A stretch of 64,000 bases of DNA from Carposina sasakii (GCA_014607495.2 CP053169.1:8494001-8558000); one strand, 5' to 3'; positions 1-12,572 are shown, counted from the first letter of the stretch. The notes: generated from the letters alone by a model not told the origin. Translations and numbers: made by a program.

Positions 1-690
1 CAGATCTGCGACGCATACTCCAAAGTACTTCGGACAAAACAGCAGTACAGGATTTTGATTGTTTTTATCTTAGTAAAATCCTTAGAACTACGCATCACAA
101 ATCCTAGTGCCCTAAAAGCTTTAGCCGTAATTTTGTCAACGTGTATGTCGAACAAAAGCTTAGAGTCATGATAGACGCCCAAATCAGGAACAACACTCGC
201 CCTCTGTAGTTTTTCTCCTTTCAGAGTGTAATTGTGCACTATAAGATGTCTTTTACGACTAAACGTTACTATATTGCACTTAGAGGGGTTAAGCTCAAGG
301 TGATTCAACTGACAATAAGTCTCCAGACGCACTAAGTCAGCTTGCAATGATTTAGCATCAGCTATCGATGATATTGTTGCATAAATCTTCATGTCATCTG
401 CAAAGCACAATAAACGTGACGTCTGGAAGCACTGGTCGATGTCATTAACAAATATCACAAAGAGTAACGGTCCCAGAAGAGATCCTTACGGTACACCACT
501 TGGTATAGAAACCCAACTAGATATGTAGTTATTTACTACTATGGCCTGGGAACGATTATTTATATAGGAGGAGAACCATCTGAAGAGACTACCACAAATG
601 CCAACTTTAGATAACTTGGTTAGTAACAAATTATGCTGAATACGATCGAATGCTTTACTATAGTCGGTGTTATGTAGAAAATTGTGTTTT
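1..690 (-). mobile_element. Decayed non-LTR retrotransposon reverse transcriptase fragment
   Basis: Read on the minus strand this is the middle and later part of a LINE reverse transcriptase (jockey/CR1-like superfamily, exact clade uncertain). A DYSKAFD block lies near 641-672, followed by SGVP just before a stop and, downstream in the same frame, the catalytic block FADDMK at about 389-415 (the usual form is Y/FADD). An in-frame TAA at 486-488 replaces the glutamine normally found in the SGVPQGS motif, so the copy is inactive. Homology ends abruptly above about 690, which suggests 5' truncation, and the element runs off the window at position 1. Confidence 0.85.
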
Positions 691-1787
691 ATTGTGTCTC
701 TGTATGAAATAAAAACTAAATACCCAGTTGGCACCAGTAGGTAACGCTGCAATCGGATTCGTACAAGTAATTGATAATTATAAAATTATTAATAATTGAT
801 AAATTTCAATAGGTTAGGTAGTATTTTTCAGTTAACCAGCTTTTTTCGTGGACTGGTGAATGGTTTTGTTTCGTTCTTTTCCGTAAAATTGAACTAGCAC
901 GCTTTTAGAAGAGCATTATGGTTTCATCAACTATACATATACCATAACTAAACTAGGAAAAACCTGGTTTTCCATATAAATATGAATCTCACAGAACATC
1001 TTATCTAGGGAAGACTAAACTCTTCAACCCCATTGGCGGAGTCCGTTGTGTCATGTAATTTTTTTGCATACCTAACATACGGAAAGACCTAGGTCATCTA
1101 GGTAGGCTAGGTGCAATGTCTAACATGCAAATACCCTAGCGTTGAAATTGCAAAAAAAGACAATAACACATAATAATATGTCACTGTCAAAAAAATATCG
1201 GCCAAAAGGAATAAAGCGTTATGGGTTCCGTATATTACCTAAGTATATTTATTTACTATAGAACAAATATGGAAAAGAACAGTGTTTCAAAAATCAAGGC
1301 ATAGTTTTCGATTGAACAGTAAGAAGAAAGCGATCAATGGAGCTTGTATTCGTACTCTTGAATTTGAAATGAAAATGATTTACGAATGCACTAAATATAT
1401 AACTTGAATTATGTAAATAACACCATGTACCTATTCTCGGACTAAACGTAGAGTTATTATATTATAATACCACTCACCCTTGCAATCCGTCTGCTCAGTC
1501 CGTGTACCTGGCGTCTTTCATTAATTCCGCAGTCTGCTTCAAAAGGAATTTCTGTTCTTCATCGCAATATGAAACTTCACTCACCCTTAACCATTAAAAA
1601 AACTTTTATGTCAAGGAAAAGTTATCAATAAGAATATATTCTGAAGGATCACTACCTGTCCATTATATGAATATGCTGTCATTTGTTTTTTCTCCTTTTT
1701 TTTCTTAATGTAGTTTTGTGGTTTCTTAGAATTTGTTTAATTGCACATGTTACCCTGTTGTTAACAATTTCTCTTTACTTGCTTGGC
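691..1787. other. AT-rich non-coding stretch
   Basis: I see no gene, RNA or clear repeat here beyond AT-rich sequence and short TAGGTA-type motifs. It separates the LINE fragment from the LINE 3' tail that follows. Confidence 0.5.
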
Positions 1788-1907
1788 TTGCTGGAAGAGA
1801 TCTCTGGTAGAGATAAGCTTGCCATTGTACATGCATCTCTTCTTTAATGTTGTATGCCATATTTCTTTTTGTGTATGTGCAATAAAGAATAAAGAATAAA
1901 GAAAGAA
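1788..1907 (+). mobile_element. LINE 3' tail, copy 1
   Basis: The segment begins GCTGGAAGAGATCTCT, continues with AGAGATAAGCTTGCC and a T-rich spacer, and ends in CAATAAAGAATAAAG repeats. Two more copies with the same order of blocks lie at 44821-44914 and 57112-57219. This block order is familiar as the 3' end of lepidopteran non-LTR elements; the class assignment is from general knowledge, the repetition is seen here. Confidence 0.7.
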
Positions 1908-2069
1908 TATTTTAGTGTATAGCGAAGGTCGCGGACTGCATCGGTCGCAGCTGATTCACAAAAGTGCGGGTAGTTTTATAATTACTACACCGCCAGTTTG
2001 CACCCTACCCACATTTTTCTCAGTGAACGACTGGAGACTGTGTGTGGTCATAAATGATTTACCTACATA

Positions 2070-2318
2070 CATGAACGTATAAAGAACAACGGACGTAATG
2101 CTGTCACTGCACAGATTGAAGCACCGAAATGGCGGCGCGTTGGGCATGTTTGTGTGCGTATTTTCCAGTAAGCGCCGAGCTTACTATGGTTTGTATATGT
2201 GGGTGGATAACGTGTCAATACACATCCCTACTCCATGGAATATCGTTGCCGAGCTTACTATGAATGCTTCACTCTGTGTAGTTACAACACTCTGTCCGTT
2301 ATTCTTTATACGTTTATG
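2070..2318 (+). mobile_element. CATGAACG MITE, copy 1 (249 bp)
   Basis: A short non-coding DNA transposon with terminal inverted repeats that start CATGAACGTATAAAGAA on the left; the complement of the right end matches with few changes over about 24 bases. It is flanked by an exact 8-bp direct duplication CCTACATA (2062-2069 and 2319-2326). Inside, GAGCTTACTATG occurs twice. Copies 2 and 3 lie at 11891-12139 and 27169-27415. The 8-bp duplication and CATG terminus resemble the P-element superfamily; hAT is the alternative. Confidence 0.88.
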
Positions 2319-2633
2319 CCTACATATTATTTTTTAGAGCTCCTATGGGCGTTAGATTTATCCTACTATGCTAAATCGTGACAAGAAGTTTTTGTTAATT
2401 TATTAACTTACGGAACGCTAACCAACCGTCCCACGCTCTCGACAATATGCATCATAATGCTCCGAGATACAGCTCCATTTTGGCTAATGATATGATTAAT
2501 TGACAACACATTTGTCAACCCGCAAAAACAATGGACTTCATTTTGAAGATGTCCTTGACTTAATTTTTGTTAAGTAGCCTAGGTTCAAAAATAAGTTGGT
2601 TAACGGCAAAGTTATGTTAACTCGTTTTCTATT

Positions 2634-2693
2634 AGAGTGTTACAGAAAAGGTATGTTAAGCGATATGCCATGAAAACAGCCCACAGCGGCCAC
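2634..2693 (+). repeat. Half copy of the ACAGGGTGTAA hairpin element
   Basis: This stretch matches one arm of the fold-back element at 25480-25743, including GTATGTTAAGCG followed by ACAGCCCAC. The second arm is absent, so it is a decayed half copy. Confidence 0.5.
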
Positions 2694-2779
2694 TGTAAAG
2701 AGATCCCCTACTTTCCCACTCATTTCTTCACATAAATTCCCTGCACTAGTGATTAACACGTCGATGGCTAATATTTGAA

Positions 2780-3480
2780 ATCAAAATCAAAATCATTTAT
2801 TCGACATGAAAGCATTAACAACTTGTTTGTCGATTGTCTAATTATACTCGTTTGTTACTTTCTATGTTTTGAACTGCTGACATCAACAGTACCTTCCTAC
2901 TTAGAATCAGCTGCCATTGGCAGGATTTCCAGTGGTGGTCAGCATGAGAGAATTAAAGGAAGCGGCCTGCATCCAGCTGGATACATACATATCGGCGTCG
3001 GAGTGGATCTTGTTGGGGGAGACCTGTGTTCAGCAGTGGAATAGATACTATAGAAAATGTCATTTTAATTTGTGGTATCAGACGAGTCTTCGTCAAAATG
3101 TATTCAAAAATCAAGCAACCAATCCGATAAACTCAATCAACCTGGATATTCAGAACAGCCCGCCTCATCCGTTGTGCAACGGCGCGGCACAGGCGCACCA
3201 ACACTGGCAGGATAACAATGGATGTTGAAACTCTACCCACATCTGAAGGCGACCGGCTGTACATAGTGCACATTGTGAATGTTATTACCCGACTACGACA
3301 GCAGGAGGGTTCTCTTTTTCGAGTGTATGTATACTTCTTTGCCACGCTCTAGAAGAATCAAGAAGAGCCCTTCGTGCTGGAGCCTAAACGGCTTGTCGAA
3401 TTTCAGCTTCAGAGGTATCATTCGATTCGCCAGTAGTGACACTGGGACAAATTTTTACGCAGTCTGGTTTTTTTAAATTA
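2780..3480. other. Unassigned stretch, possible retroelement remnant
   Basis: It opens with ATCAAAATCAAAATCATTTATTC, a motif common near lepidopteran retroelement ends. One plus frame across roughly 3150-3350 stays open for about 68 codons without any splice or start context. I recognise no protein family. A remnant of a retroelement is the most likely reading, but this is inference. Confidence 0.3.
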
Positions 3481-3809
3481 AGCAAATGAGGTTCAATAAC
3501 CATAATAACACATATACCCATAGTGTCCTTATTAAACCTAATAAGTGTAACCACAATAAAACAATCTGCTAAATCAAAGTTACATAATACATCGGCTACA
3601 AATTAATTACCAAAATATTCAACACCCACTATAGATGCGGTTAGCGCAGCCGAGCGTCGAACCCAGCACAGATTTGCGTTTACCGGCACGCGTATAACTT
3701 GTCCGAATCGTGATAACAATGCATGTTTACCTTTAGATTACTTACAGTTTACAAGTGTAATACGGCACATCTAAAAAAAATCAGTAGGCGAATATATGCG
3801 CCTGCGCTC

Positions 3810-3922
3810 AGTTGTGTTCGGTATCGGATTTCGAGTGTCTGTGATCTTTTTTTTGCTGTGTTAGTGCAGTGATAGTTTTTTATACCTTGTTAGCGCTGGA
3901 TTATCACTAACTTGCGAATTAG
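3810..3922 (+). promoter_or_regulatory. Candidate promoter and non-coding first exon
   Basis: An arthropod initiator TCAGTT (A of +1 near 3810) is followed by about 110 bases with no useful ATG frame and a consensus donor AG/GTAAGTGT at 3922/3923. Upstream sequence at 3640-3720 is locally more GC-rich than its surroundings. I see no TATA box. It would serve as the 5' UTR exon of a plus-strand gene, the nearest downstream acceptor with coding sequence being at 15169. The link is inferred from position and splice signals only. Confidence 0.4.
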
Positions 3923-6669
3923 GTAAGTGTAAACGTCCAGTGTAACTGGTTTGACTTATGTAACGTGTATTTTACAGGTAGGTTTAGTTGGCTTAGTTAA
4001 AATTAAAACCTAATGTTCAAATTCGTTATATAAATACGTAGACTGATTAGGTAGGAATATTATAATTAGGTTTGACGTTAATACCTAAAAGCTGAGATAA
4101 CAATCGGCTATTACGTTACAACAGTAGCACTAATTAGACACAAAATATTTGTCAAACTTAGTAAACTTTTGAAAACTTGCACGAAAAACCTTTGTTTTTT
4201 GATATTAGGTGCAATAGTCTAGAAGAAGACTTGCTAGCCTCCTCAAGTAATTTTACTTACATACAATACAACATATATGGCATATCAAATTCCAAAATGG
4301 GCAGAGAGTGAAGTAATTAACTTCCCACAGATATAAAATTATTCCATCGTATCTTCTTACTATTACTGCGAGGTCCGTTTATTTGTAGGTGTCCACTTTC
4401 CATTGTTCCGTTAACATATTATTTACCTCCTTACATAGACCGCTATTTTTGATGACTGGCATTTATAATATTATAGCAAATAGCAAACATAAGTAGCTCT
4501 AATGAATGCATGACCTATTTAGTAGAGCCCAAATAGTTTATGGAATATTTTTTTTTTTTCCACTAGCCTTTTTCCTTTAAAAGACAGCCTAGCATCTCAG
4601 AACTATCTGCCTATTAAAAAATATGCTCCGATTCGAATTACGAATTCGAACAACTAAATATAAATAACAGTTTCAAGAGTGTAGTTTCATACATTCATAG
4701 ATTAGAATACTGTCAATGACACCAGTTTACAGATAAAAGAAATTCATAAGTGCATAAATATTTAGTCCACTGATTAGATATCAATGTTTTCTTAAAAGTT
4801 CTCCCCTGTATTAGCCAATAAGCAGAATTAATCCTGCACCTGCTGCATTATAGGAGACTGGATAGTTTAGTTTCTAATCTCTATGTAGGTACTTGGTAGG
4901 TATATGCTTTAAACAATTTTGAATGTTTTATTTTAAAATCTAGATATAGGCTAAGGTATCTGGGCCTTTTTAGGTTCAGCTAGACATATTTATTAATTAT
5001 TTAAACGTAAAAAATGTTTCGTTCATACATACAAACAAACAAACATTATATTAAACGAGTGTATGGAGATATAATATGTAATATAATGATAACGTATCTA
5101 ACATAGTCACCAATAATAAATAGAGACAGCGAATTCGTGATAATTAATCATTTAAGTAATTCCAAGTTATTGTAGATCAATTAATATTTCAAACCAATAC
5201 CTTGAAGTAAGTTCTCCCATTAAACAGTATTGTTATCTTCTGACTTTCAAAATCATCCACCTACCTCATCGCCTACAGCCTGTACAGGTCGACCTAGCAA
5301 CGAAGATATATAGCTCTGGATATGACCCTAGAATAAATGTGTAAATGTATAGAATAGATAAATCAATTTCCAAAATAGCATTAGTGACAATTCAAAAATT
5401 ATAGTTACGTTGTAGGTATATATTTATGTTTAGTGTGTACCTACTAAATTAGGATGTTCCATCAGCTTGATCTCGATTCATATAACTCAGGGGCGTTCTC
5501 TTAGGTGATAAGCTCGTATTTTATCACAGCTCTTTAAACATCTCCTCTCTGCTTATTGGGTAATTTTATTTTATTTTTATAAACAGCACCTTGGTGGTGC
5601 CTATATTGTGAGGCTGCTCGCTGGAACTTTACGAGTATTCAAGTTTATTCTTATTCTTTCTTTACATAAATTTAAAAAAATATATATAAAATACAGTATT
5701 TTTAGCTGTTGATAAAGTATACTGTACAAAAATTTAAAAGTTTCTGATATTCTTAATTCTCATAGCTTACTCCATTGATGTATATCTGCGTCGAACGATA
5801 GTGCAAGTTGCATGCGTAGGCGACACGTTCCAGTTGCCGGTCGAGCCGCTCCTAAATTTATTCAGCACTTTTGATTTTGTAAACAATCTGAGCCTGCGCA
5901 CATTTATTTACACACGGCTTCGTTTGTGAGTAATTATGTTTCTAAAGAATTAAACTAATATGTAGATACAACCTTTTAGGTGAAGGAGACGCCGACTTGC
6001 GTCTAGAGGCCGGCCGAGGTGTTAACAACTTCAAATTTAATTGTTTAAGAACATATATTAGGTATATCACGGACCATTACTGAATCCACCAAAAATTCCA
6101 TGTAAAGTTCTGCCAAGCCTCGCACTGATAAAAAGTTATTAGATCTTATATAGATAGAGTCAAGCTCAACATCTTAACTTCATAAACTCTACACCTTAGT
6201 CAAAATATGTGGCTTGGCCGTTTCGCTAACATTCACATTAGGCGTAAGGTACTGTTCATTATTACCTTTCTGTTATACACTTGTGGTAACGTACCTATGT
6301 TTGCAATACCAGAAAAAGTGAATGAGCAGAAATATATGTGTATAAATTATATATTATTTATTTATTTACCCCACATGGGGGTGTTTTTATCGATAAAAAA
6401 GTGTACAACACGCCCTTATAATATCGCTAACTCTATCCCGGACACACTGTATATAAGTATAATAAACATTTCGGTACCAATTCTAATAACAATTTTGTGC
6501 ACATGTCGCTTGCATTCTGTCTGGTAGACGATGTCATTCTTTGCTGAAATGGGCACTTGCCTACCAAATATTACCAAATACCTAGGTACTTACTGTAAGG
6601 TTTCAAAGCAGCATTTTGGAATTCAAGAAAGTCGCAAGATCTGCTATCTTATTAATTAATCTATGTCTT
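3923..6669. other. Non-coding, probable long first intron
   Basis: Stop codons are dense in all frames and there is no recognisable gene. At 5760-5940 there is a less AT-rich patch ending in a donor-like GTGAGTAA; it could be an alternative first exon, but nothing else supports it. Confidence 0.45.
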
Positions 6670-6925
6670 GTTTCTATGGTGAAAAAAAAATTATACTACA
6701 GCTGCTTCTCTTCCCGGGCATACTGTACAAGTCAGTAGAGGGACAAGAGGGTTTTGGTGTTTTGTAGGCGATGGGCTGACCACCTGTCACTACTAATCGA
6801 ACTTGTACATATCAACTATACCATCAAAATTAGTCAGAAGTGGCACCATGTGGTTCTATCGGCCATTGGTGCTCTACCTACCCCGTAAGGGATAAAGGCG
6901 TGATTATATGTAGGTATGTATGAAC
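6670..6925 (-). repeat. CCTTTATCCCTTACGGGGTA repeat, copy 1
   Basis: Read on the minus strand it runs from a block with TATCCCTTACGGGGTAGG, through GAACCACATGGTGCCACTTC, to TACAGTATGCCCGGGAAGAG. The same order is seen at 12573-12822 and 19797-20057 on the plus strand and partly at 54402-54530 on the minus strand. It is an interspersed element of unknown class, probably a retroelement UTR. Confidence 0.7.
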
Positions 6926-8207
6926 AAGTATGTCGTATATGTCGTAGTTTTTCTGTAAACTCAAGAACTTACATAGACGGCAGAGATCCCGAAATGGGGT
7001 AGTCAGAATAGAACTGCAGAATCATGAGCAAGATCCCACACCACTAAAGACTTTTCCATACAAAATGTCAGTTTCCATGTCGGAGGGGATTATGGCATCT
7101 AGGCAGCACGTTTAGGTACTTACCTATACCATAAGCCATCTCTTCTGAAAGAAAGTAGATAGTTTTGGTAGGTACAATAAAAATTTTGAAAGTTTTTTTT
7201 CCTTTTTAAAATAAAATTTTAATGTTGCTATGCTGAGCGTGACTGTACGATCTTCGTCGTGTTCTTCATTTCTGTCTGGCCCATTTTGGAAGCTTATAGC
7301 AAGGAACATACCTATAGGTAGGTAGGTGTGTAGTATTTTGAATGCCGAACCAAAAAATAAATGATGTACATACATACTTGTATAATTTTTATTAGGAAGT
7401 ACAATTTGTGTATCTTGAACATAATAAAAATAAAATCTGCGGATTTATCTTGCATTTATTTCTATTTCTAGTATTGTAATTGGCTTGGGGTCAACGGTCC
7501 AAACTCGAACAAATTAGCACCATTTTAGTTGATGTCCATTATTCTTTTGGTGTCAAAACAAAACTTGGACATGACGGTTAATTATCAAATGCCAAATATG
7601 GAATAATAAATTTGAAAGCGCAAATATGGGTCCTTGAGTTAGTTGAGTTATATCTGTCGGTCTGTCGGCAACTGTTTGGTCTTGTAGGCCTCTTGAAGTA
7701 GACTAGGGCACCAGAGGTGGAGAGACCGCTGAGATAGTGCCGGGTTCGATTACCGGGTGTGTCGGATAAATTTATTAGGTACCAGATTTCGCCTATGATA
7801 ATATTCGAAATTCGTAATCTTTAGGATTCCCATTTTTCTGTTCTTGTGAGAATTTCGGGGAATACTTTCCTGTGGGATGCCTACGTCATACAACTTTAAG
7901 AATTAACTACCCTTCAAGTCTCAGTTCATATACCTAGCGCTTTCACAAGTTTTAAGTTTAATAATTAAATAAAATTGCAAGTTTGTCACGGAAAACCAGC
8001 TTTATTGCCACAATTTAATTACTTTAACACCATTTTTGCATGTTTGGCGGATGTCAGTAAGTAACTATAACACATTTATTACTTAGTTTATTGCCGTAAG
8101 TGTAAATTACATAAGATGTGAAACTGAGATCCTCGTGTTGTAACGGGCAGATATCGCCAGTATCGAATTTACTGTTCACTTTACATATTATGAATTATAT
8201 TACAATA
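6926..8207. other. Non-coding stretch
   Basis: Nothing recognised: no gene, RNA or clear repeat copy. Confidence 0.45.
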
Positions 8208-8335
8208 CTAGTGGACGCCCGCGACTCCGTCCGCGTGGACTACAGAAAAAAAAACAAAAACAAAATATCGAAATTATCCAGGATAAAAAAACATTTTCCC
8301 GGGATAAAAAGTAGTCTAGTAGTAGTAGAACTAGG
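8208..8335 (-). mobile_element. Helitron-like terminus, minus orientation
   Basis: It starts CTAGTGGACGCCCGCGAC. On the minus strand this is a GC-rich palindromic hairpin about ten bases before a terminal CTAG followed by T, the form of a Helitron 3' end. Internal blocks TTATCCAGGATAAA and TTTTCCCGGGATAAA recur in the other copies. Non-autonomous Helitrons of this kind are known to be abundant in Lepidoptera; the class is from that knowledge. Confidence 0.65.
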
Positions 8336-8450
8336 CAGTATCAGTGAACTGTAATAGGTTGATGTGTGTATGGGAATAATGGGCGTGACACGTATCTATG
8401 AATAATTACGAATTACTACAAGTGGTCGCATTGTGGTCGATATTCGGTCA
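8336..8450 (+). repeat. Flank shared with 52393-52507
   Basis: About 115 bases here match 52393-52507 in reverse complement, directly beside a copy of the ACAGGGTG element in both places. The unit that was copied therefore includes this flank as well as the element. Confidence 0.75.
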
Positions 8451-8843
8451 TACAGAGTGATTATTGGCGTCAACGTGACCCGAAAACTACGGAATCTCCT
8501 CATCATCACGATTATTTTTCTCAATGGAAGCATACCTGGGAAGTGTCTGGTTTCCAAAATATTAGGGTCCAAAGTTGAGTAAATAGACTGCGTTTTTCTG
8601 CATAAATGCACATTGACGCGTGTAGCAAGATTTTTCACCAGAAATAATTAATATCTGTCTATGAAAAAACTTGCATAATCACTGGAAACTATAAATTTCG
8701 CCCAATCAAGAAATTTAAAAAAAAATGTAAAAAAAATTATATCGTTTCCCAGCATTTTTTTTTGCATAAACTTACTTTATTTGATGTACCTAGGTACGTA
8801 TTCTACCCTTCGTTAAGGGTAGTAACGAAAATACACCCTGTAT
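8451..8843 (+). mobile_element. ACAGGGTG element, copy 1 (~390 bp)
   Basis: Begins TACAGAGTGATTATTGGCG and ends with CACCCTGTATA, giving short inverted ends of the TATACAGGGTG type. The interior carries CCTGGGAAGTGTCTGG, CATAAATGCACATTGACGCG and CATAAACTTACTTTATTTG. Other copies: 10215-10592, 10984-11373 (reverse), 43965-44348, 52002-52392 (reverse) and a deleted one near 21156-21342. It codes for nothing and looks like a TA-flanked MITE. Confidence 0.8.
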
Positions 8844-8856
8844 AATAAAAATGTAA

Positions 8857-9299
8857 CGGGTCGCAGTCTGTACATGGAAGATATACATGTATGAGAAAAA
8901 ATATTATAGGAGACCTTTATCAACGCAGTAGTACCCAAAACAATGATTTTTGAAATTTTTGTCTGTTTGTCTGTGCGTTTGTGCACGTTAATCTCAGACA
9001 CGGCTGAACCGATTTCGATGCACTTTTCACGAATATATTGTGCCAGGATACTCGGCTACTTGGGAATTTATTCCGTGCCACCTCTTACCACTGGCCACCG
9101 GGTCAATTAACGAATTTTACCATCTCTTTTTGAAATTTTATATTATTTTTCATCCCGATAATTAAGCCAAATCGAAACAAAGCTGAATGCCTTGTTTTTG
9201 ATTTTCCTAACGGATGTGTTTTTATCTTAGCCCGCGGATACGAAATTTTGTTTTTTTTTTTTTATAGTCCACGCGAACGGAGTCGCGGGCGTCCACTAG
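8857..9299 (+). mobile_element. Helitron-like element, plus orientation, interrupted
   Basis: The right end GGGCGTCCACTAG at 9299 is the mirror of the terminus at 8208. The left part (8857-9050) matches 12360-12570 in reverse, including GCACGTTAATCTCAG. Between about 9085 and 9240 it contains a decayed minus-strand copy of the tRNA-like repeat, so it is a composite. Confidence 0.6.
9085..9240 (-). repeat. Decayed tRNA-like repeat
   Basis: On the minus strand it has the blocks ATCGGGATGAAAAATAA, AGAGATGGTAAAATTCGT and TTGACCCGG that precede the tRNA-like part in the better copies (25744-26062, 54073-54397). The tRNA-like part itself is eroded. Confidence 0.55.
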
Positions 9300-10214
9300 T
9301 AATGAATATAATTGACAAAATGAATAAATTTTGAACACGAAGAATTTATTTCACAGATGACTCGCGATAAGAGTGGCAATTTAAAAATTACGTCCGTTCG
9401 TTGGTAGCTAGTTACGTAGGAATAGGAATTTAGAGCAATGCATTGCAATGTTGCGATAGTAATTATTTTAATAGCTAAATATAAGTAATAAAAAATATTT
9501 TGTCATTGAAACATGTAAGTAGTTATATCTAATGATAGTGTAGGTACCTATAGATGTTGTTTGCGCACGGCGTAAACTAGGCAGGTAACTAAAGTATATC
9601 AAAATTTGCGTAGTTTTATAAAATGAAATAAAGTATCGTGAAATATACCGAAAATATTATAGTGAAAATGTCAGTATTAGAAGTAGATCTCCAAAATTCC
9701 TCAGAATAAATAAATTATCCTAGAGCTTCTAGGGCCTTGCTAGACCATTCGGTTTTTTGCTAGACCTTTTTTGAGATAGACAATGCTGTGATAGCCTTCG
9801 CCTACAACAGTCTACCTAAATGCTACCTATTGCGTCTTTTTAAGTAAACTCCCTAAGAAAGATATAGTAAATATAAAATCTATGTATGTACCGAATAAAA
9901 CTTTATCTTTTATAATCCAAGATAAGATAATACAGAGCAAGGTTACGAGATACGCGAAATGTTTTATTGTTTATTTGGGGAGGCCCTTCTTTCTGTAGGT
10001 AGTAATCAAAGTTTTAGGTAAGAATAAAAATAACATTAATATCTAGGTCATTCTAGGTCATCATTTCAGCCGTTAAGTCCACTGCTGAACATTTAATATA
10101 GGCCTCCTCCAAATAACTAAATCTAATTTTACCATATGGAATTTTTTATAGAAGTAGGAAGTAGAAATTTGCTATACTAATTTACTTAGTATGAATAGAA
10201 GTAGGTAAACAAGT
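9300..10214. other. Non-coding stretch
   Basis: AT-rich sequence with no gene. I see no repeat copy that I can define from this window. Confidence 0.45.
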
Positions 10215-10592
10215 ATACAGGATGATTTTTGGTCGTCAACGTTCCCGAAAACTACGGAATCTCCTCGTCATCACGATCATATTTCTCCATGGAAGCATAC
10301 CTGGGAAGTGTCTGGTTTCCAAAATATTAGGGTCCAAAGTTGAGTAAATAGACTGCGTTTTTCTGCATAAATGCACATAGACGCGTGTAGCAAGATTTTT
10401 TCACGAAAAATAGTTAATATCTGTCTATAAAAAAGTACAACATAAATACTAGACACTATAAATTTCGCCCGATCAAGCAATTCAAAAAAAAAAAAAAAAA
10501 TTCCCAGCATTTTTTTGGCATAAACTTACTTTATTTGATGTATAGAGTACGTACACTTCGTTAACGGTGGCCACAAAAAAACAGCCTGTATA
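10215..10592 (+). mobile_element. ACAGGGTG element, copy 2
   Basis: Begins TATACAGGATGATTTTTGG and ends CAGCCTGTATA. Interior blocks are the same as in copy 1, with a long A run near 10485-10500. Copy 3 lies 390 bases downstream in opposite orientation, so the two form a large potential inverted repeat. Confidence 0.85.
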
Positions 10593-10983
10593 TACTTCAT
10601 TATATAATTTACATCACACAGTTACACAAATTATTCACAAAGTCTAGTTATCCTTTGACAATTTTTTTTTCCAAGAAACTCAAAAACACAACGTGAAATC
10701 ATGTTCACCAAAATAAAATTTGCTTTCAGTTTCTGCTAGTGTGCTAAAAATAAATCTCTGTCAGAAATAAGGTCTATAAGTATATGTAAAGTTATTAGAT
10801 AAAAAATCATTTGTAGTTAGTAAGTAGGTATGTATCTACTTATTGCAATTCTCTATTTTTTTACAACAACTACAAATGCATTTTTTTTATTTAATAACAT
10901 ATATATAACTTGGATAAGTTAGTACGGATATCTATCGTGATCTGATCACGCTATTGGCGTCAAGGATCAAGGATTGGCGTACA
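10593..10983. other. Spacer between inverted element copies
   Basis: AT-rich, no gene seen. It separates the inverted element copies 2 and 3. Confidence 0.45.
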
Positions 10984-11373
10984 TACAGGATGTTTTTTCG
11001 TTGCCACCCTTAACGAAGGGTACGTACTCTATACATTAAATAAAGTAAGTTTATGCCAAAGAAAAATGCTGGGAAACAAGGTAAATTTTTTTGAAAAAAA
11101 AAAATATATTACTTGATTGGTCGAAATTTATAGTCTCCAGTGTTTTTGCTAGTTTTATCATAGATAGATATTAATTATTTCTCGTGAAAAAATCTTGCTA
11201 CGCGCGTCTATGTGCATTTATGCAGAAAAACGCAGTTTATTTACTCAACTTTGGACCCTAATATCTTGGGAACGAGACACTTCCCAGGTATGCTTCCATG
11301 GAGAAATATGATCGTGATGACGAGGAGATTCCATAATTTTCGAGATCGTTGACGACCAAAAATCACCCTGTAT
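10984..11373 (-). mobile_element. ACAGGGTG element, copy 3 (reverse)
   Basis: Reverse-complement copy of the family. The left edge reads TACAGGATGTTTTTTCG and the right edge AATCACCCTGTAT. Confidence 0.85.
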
Positions 11374-11890
11374 ATTTTCTAAAAGGACATTGGGTTCCAA
11401 TAAAAAACAAATGATGACAATGACGAGATATGAGATGATATCATTGCGGTTCAATAGCCGTTTTTCGTCACCAGAAGTAAAGGGTGGTGTGGGAGGAGGT
11501 GGGATGGGGAGACCCAAGACTCTTCAGTTTACAAAAGTACCTACGTTTAAGTAACAGGTTGAAGCGATTAATTAAAATTATTTCAGTGCGATTCTTGCCA
11601 TTGCTTACGTACCTATCTATCTTCTATCTTCTGGTTTTTTTTAAAGGATTTATTTCCAGAATTCACATTTATTGCTGTATTGCTAAAACTACGATAGGCG
11701 AATACTTCATAGTAAGTACATACATCACATTCTGATATTTGTATTAGTTTTTTTTAAAACCACTTGTCACTCCTCACTGTCTTTATTCTACCCTGTTTAG
11801 TCTCATTGCTGCTACTGTATCAGTGTGTGTAATCCCCAAATAAAAACCTTATCTATTCTATAAATCCCCCGGGATTTTCTATGCGTTAAT

Positions 11891-12139
11891 CATGACCGTA
11901 CAAAGAATAACGGACAGAGTGTATTGTCACTACACGGTGTGAAGCATTCATAGTAAGCTCGGTAACGTAGTAGGCATGTGTATTGACGCGTTATCCACCC
12001 CACACAATAACCATAGTAAGCTCGGCGCCTACCAGAAAATCCGCACACAACGCGCGTACATAACGCGCCGCCATTAAGGTGCTTCAACCTGTGACTGTGC
12101 AGTGACAGCATTACGTCCGTTGTTCTTTATACGTTCATG
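11891..12139 (-). mobile_element. CATGAACG MITE, copy 2 (249 bp)
   Basis: Inverted relative to the other two copies. It is flanked by GCGTTAAT (11883-11890) and GCGTAAAT (12140-12147), an 8-bp target duplication with one change. The internal block with AGTAAGCTCGG occurs twice, the complement of the internal repeats in copy 1. Confidence 0.88.
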
Positions 12140-12242
12140 GCGTAAATGCGTTATTTGTATTTTTCTGGTCGTCTCTGTTGATCCTGGCTTACAGGTTGCA
12201 GTGGCGAAAATGAGTGGTGTACCAATAAAGTTTATTTAAATA

Positions 12243-12572
12243 CTAGTGGACGCCCGCGACTCCGTGGACTTCGTCTGCGTGGACTACAGAAAAAACAAAA
12301 CGTCGAAATTATCCGGGATAAAAACATTTTCCCGGGATAAAATGTAGCCTATATGTTAAGTGGGACCTGTCACAATATATTTCTGAAAACTGCATCGAAA
12401 TGGATTCAGCCGTTTCTGATATTAGCGTGCACAAACGCACAGACAAACCGAAACAGACAAAAATTCAAAAAATCATTCTTTTGGGTACTATTGCGTTGAT
12501 AAAGGTCTCCTATAATATTTTTTCTCATATATCTTTCATGTTCAGACGGCGATCCGTTACATTTTTATTACA
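12243..12572 (-). mobile_element. Helitron-like element
   Basis: Starts CTAGTGGACGCCCGCGAC, then TTATCCGGGATAAA, CATTTTCCCGGGATAAA, AAGTGGGACCTGTCACAA and GCATCGAAATGGATTCAGCC. It is the least interrupted copy in the window, and shares these blocks with 24449-24655 and, reversed, with 8857-9050. Confidence 0.68.
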
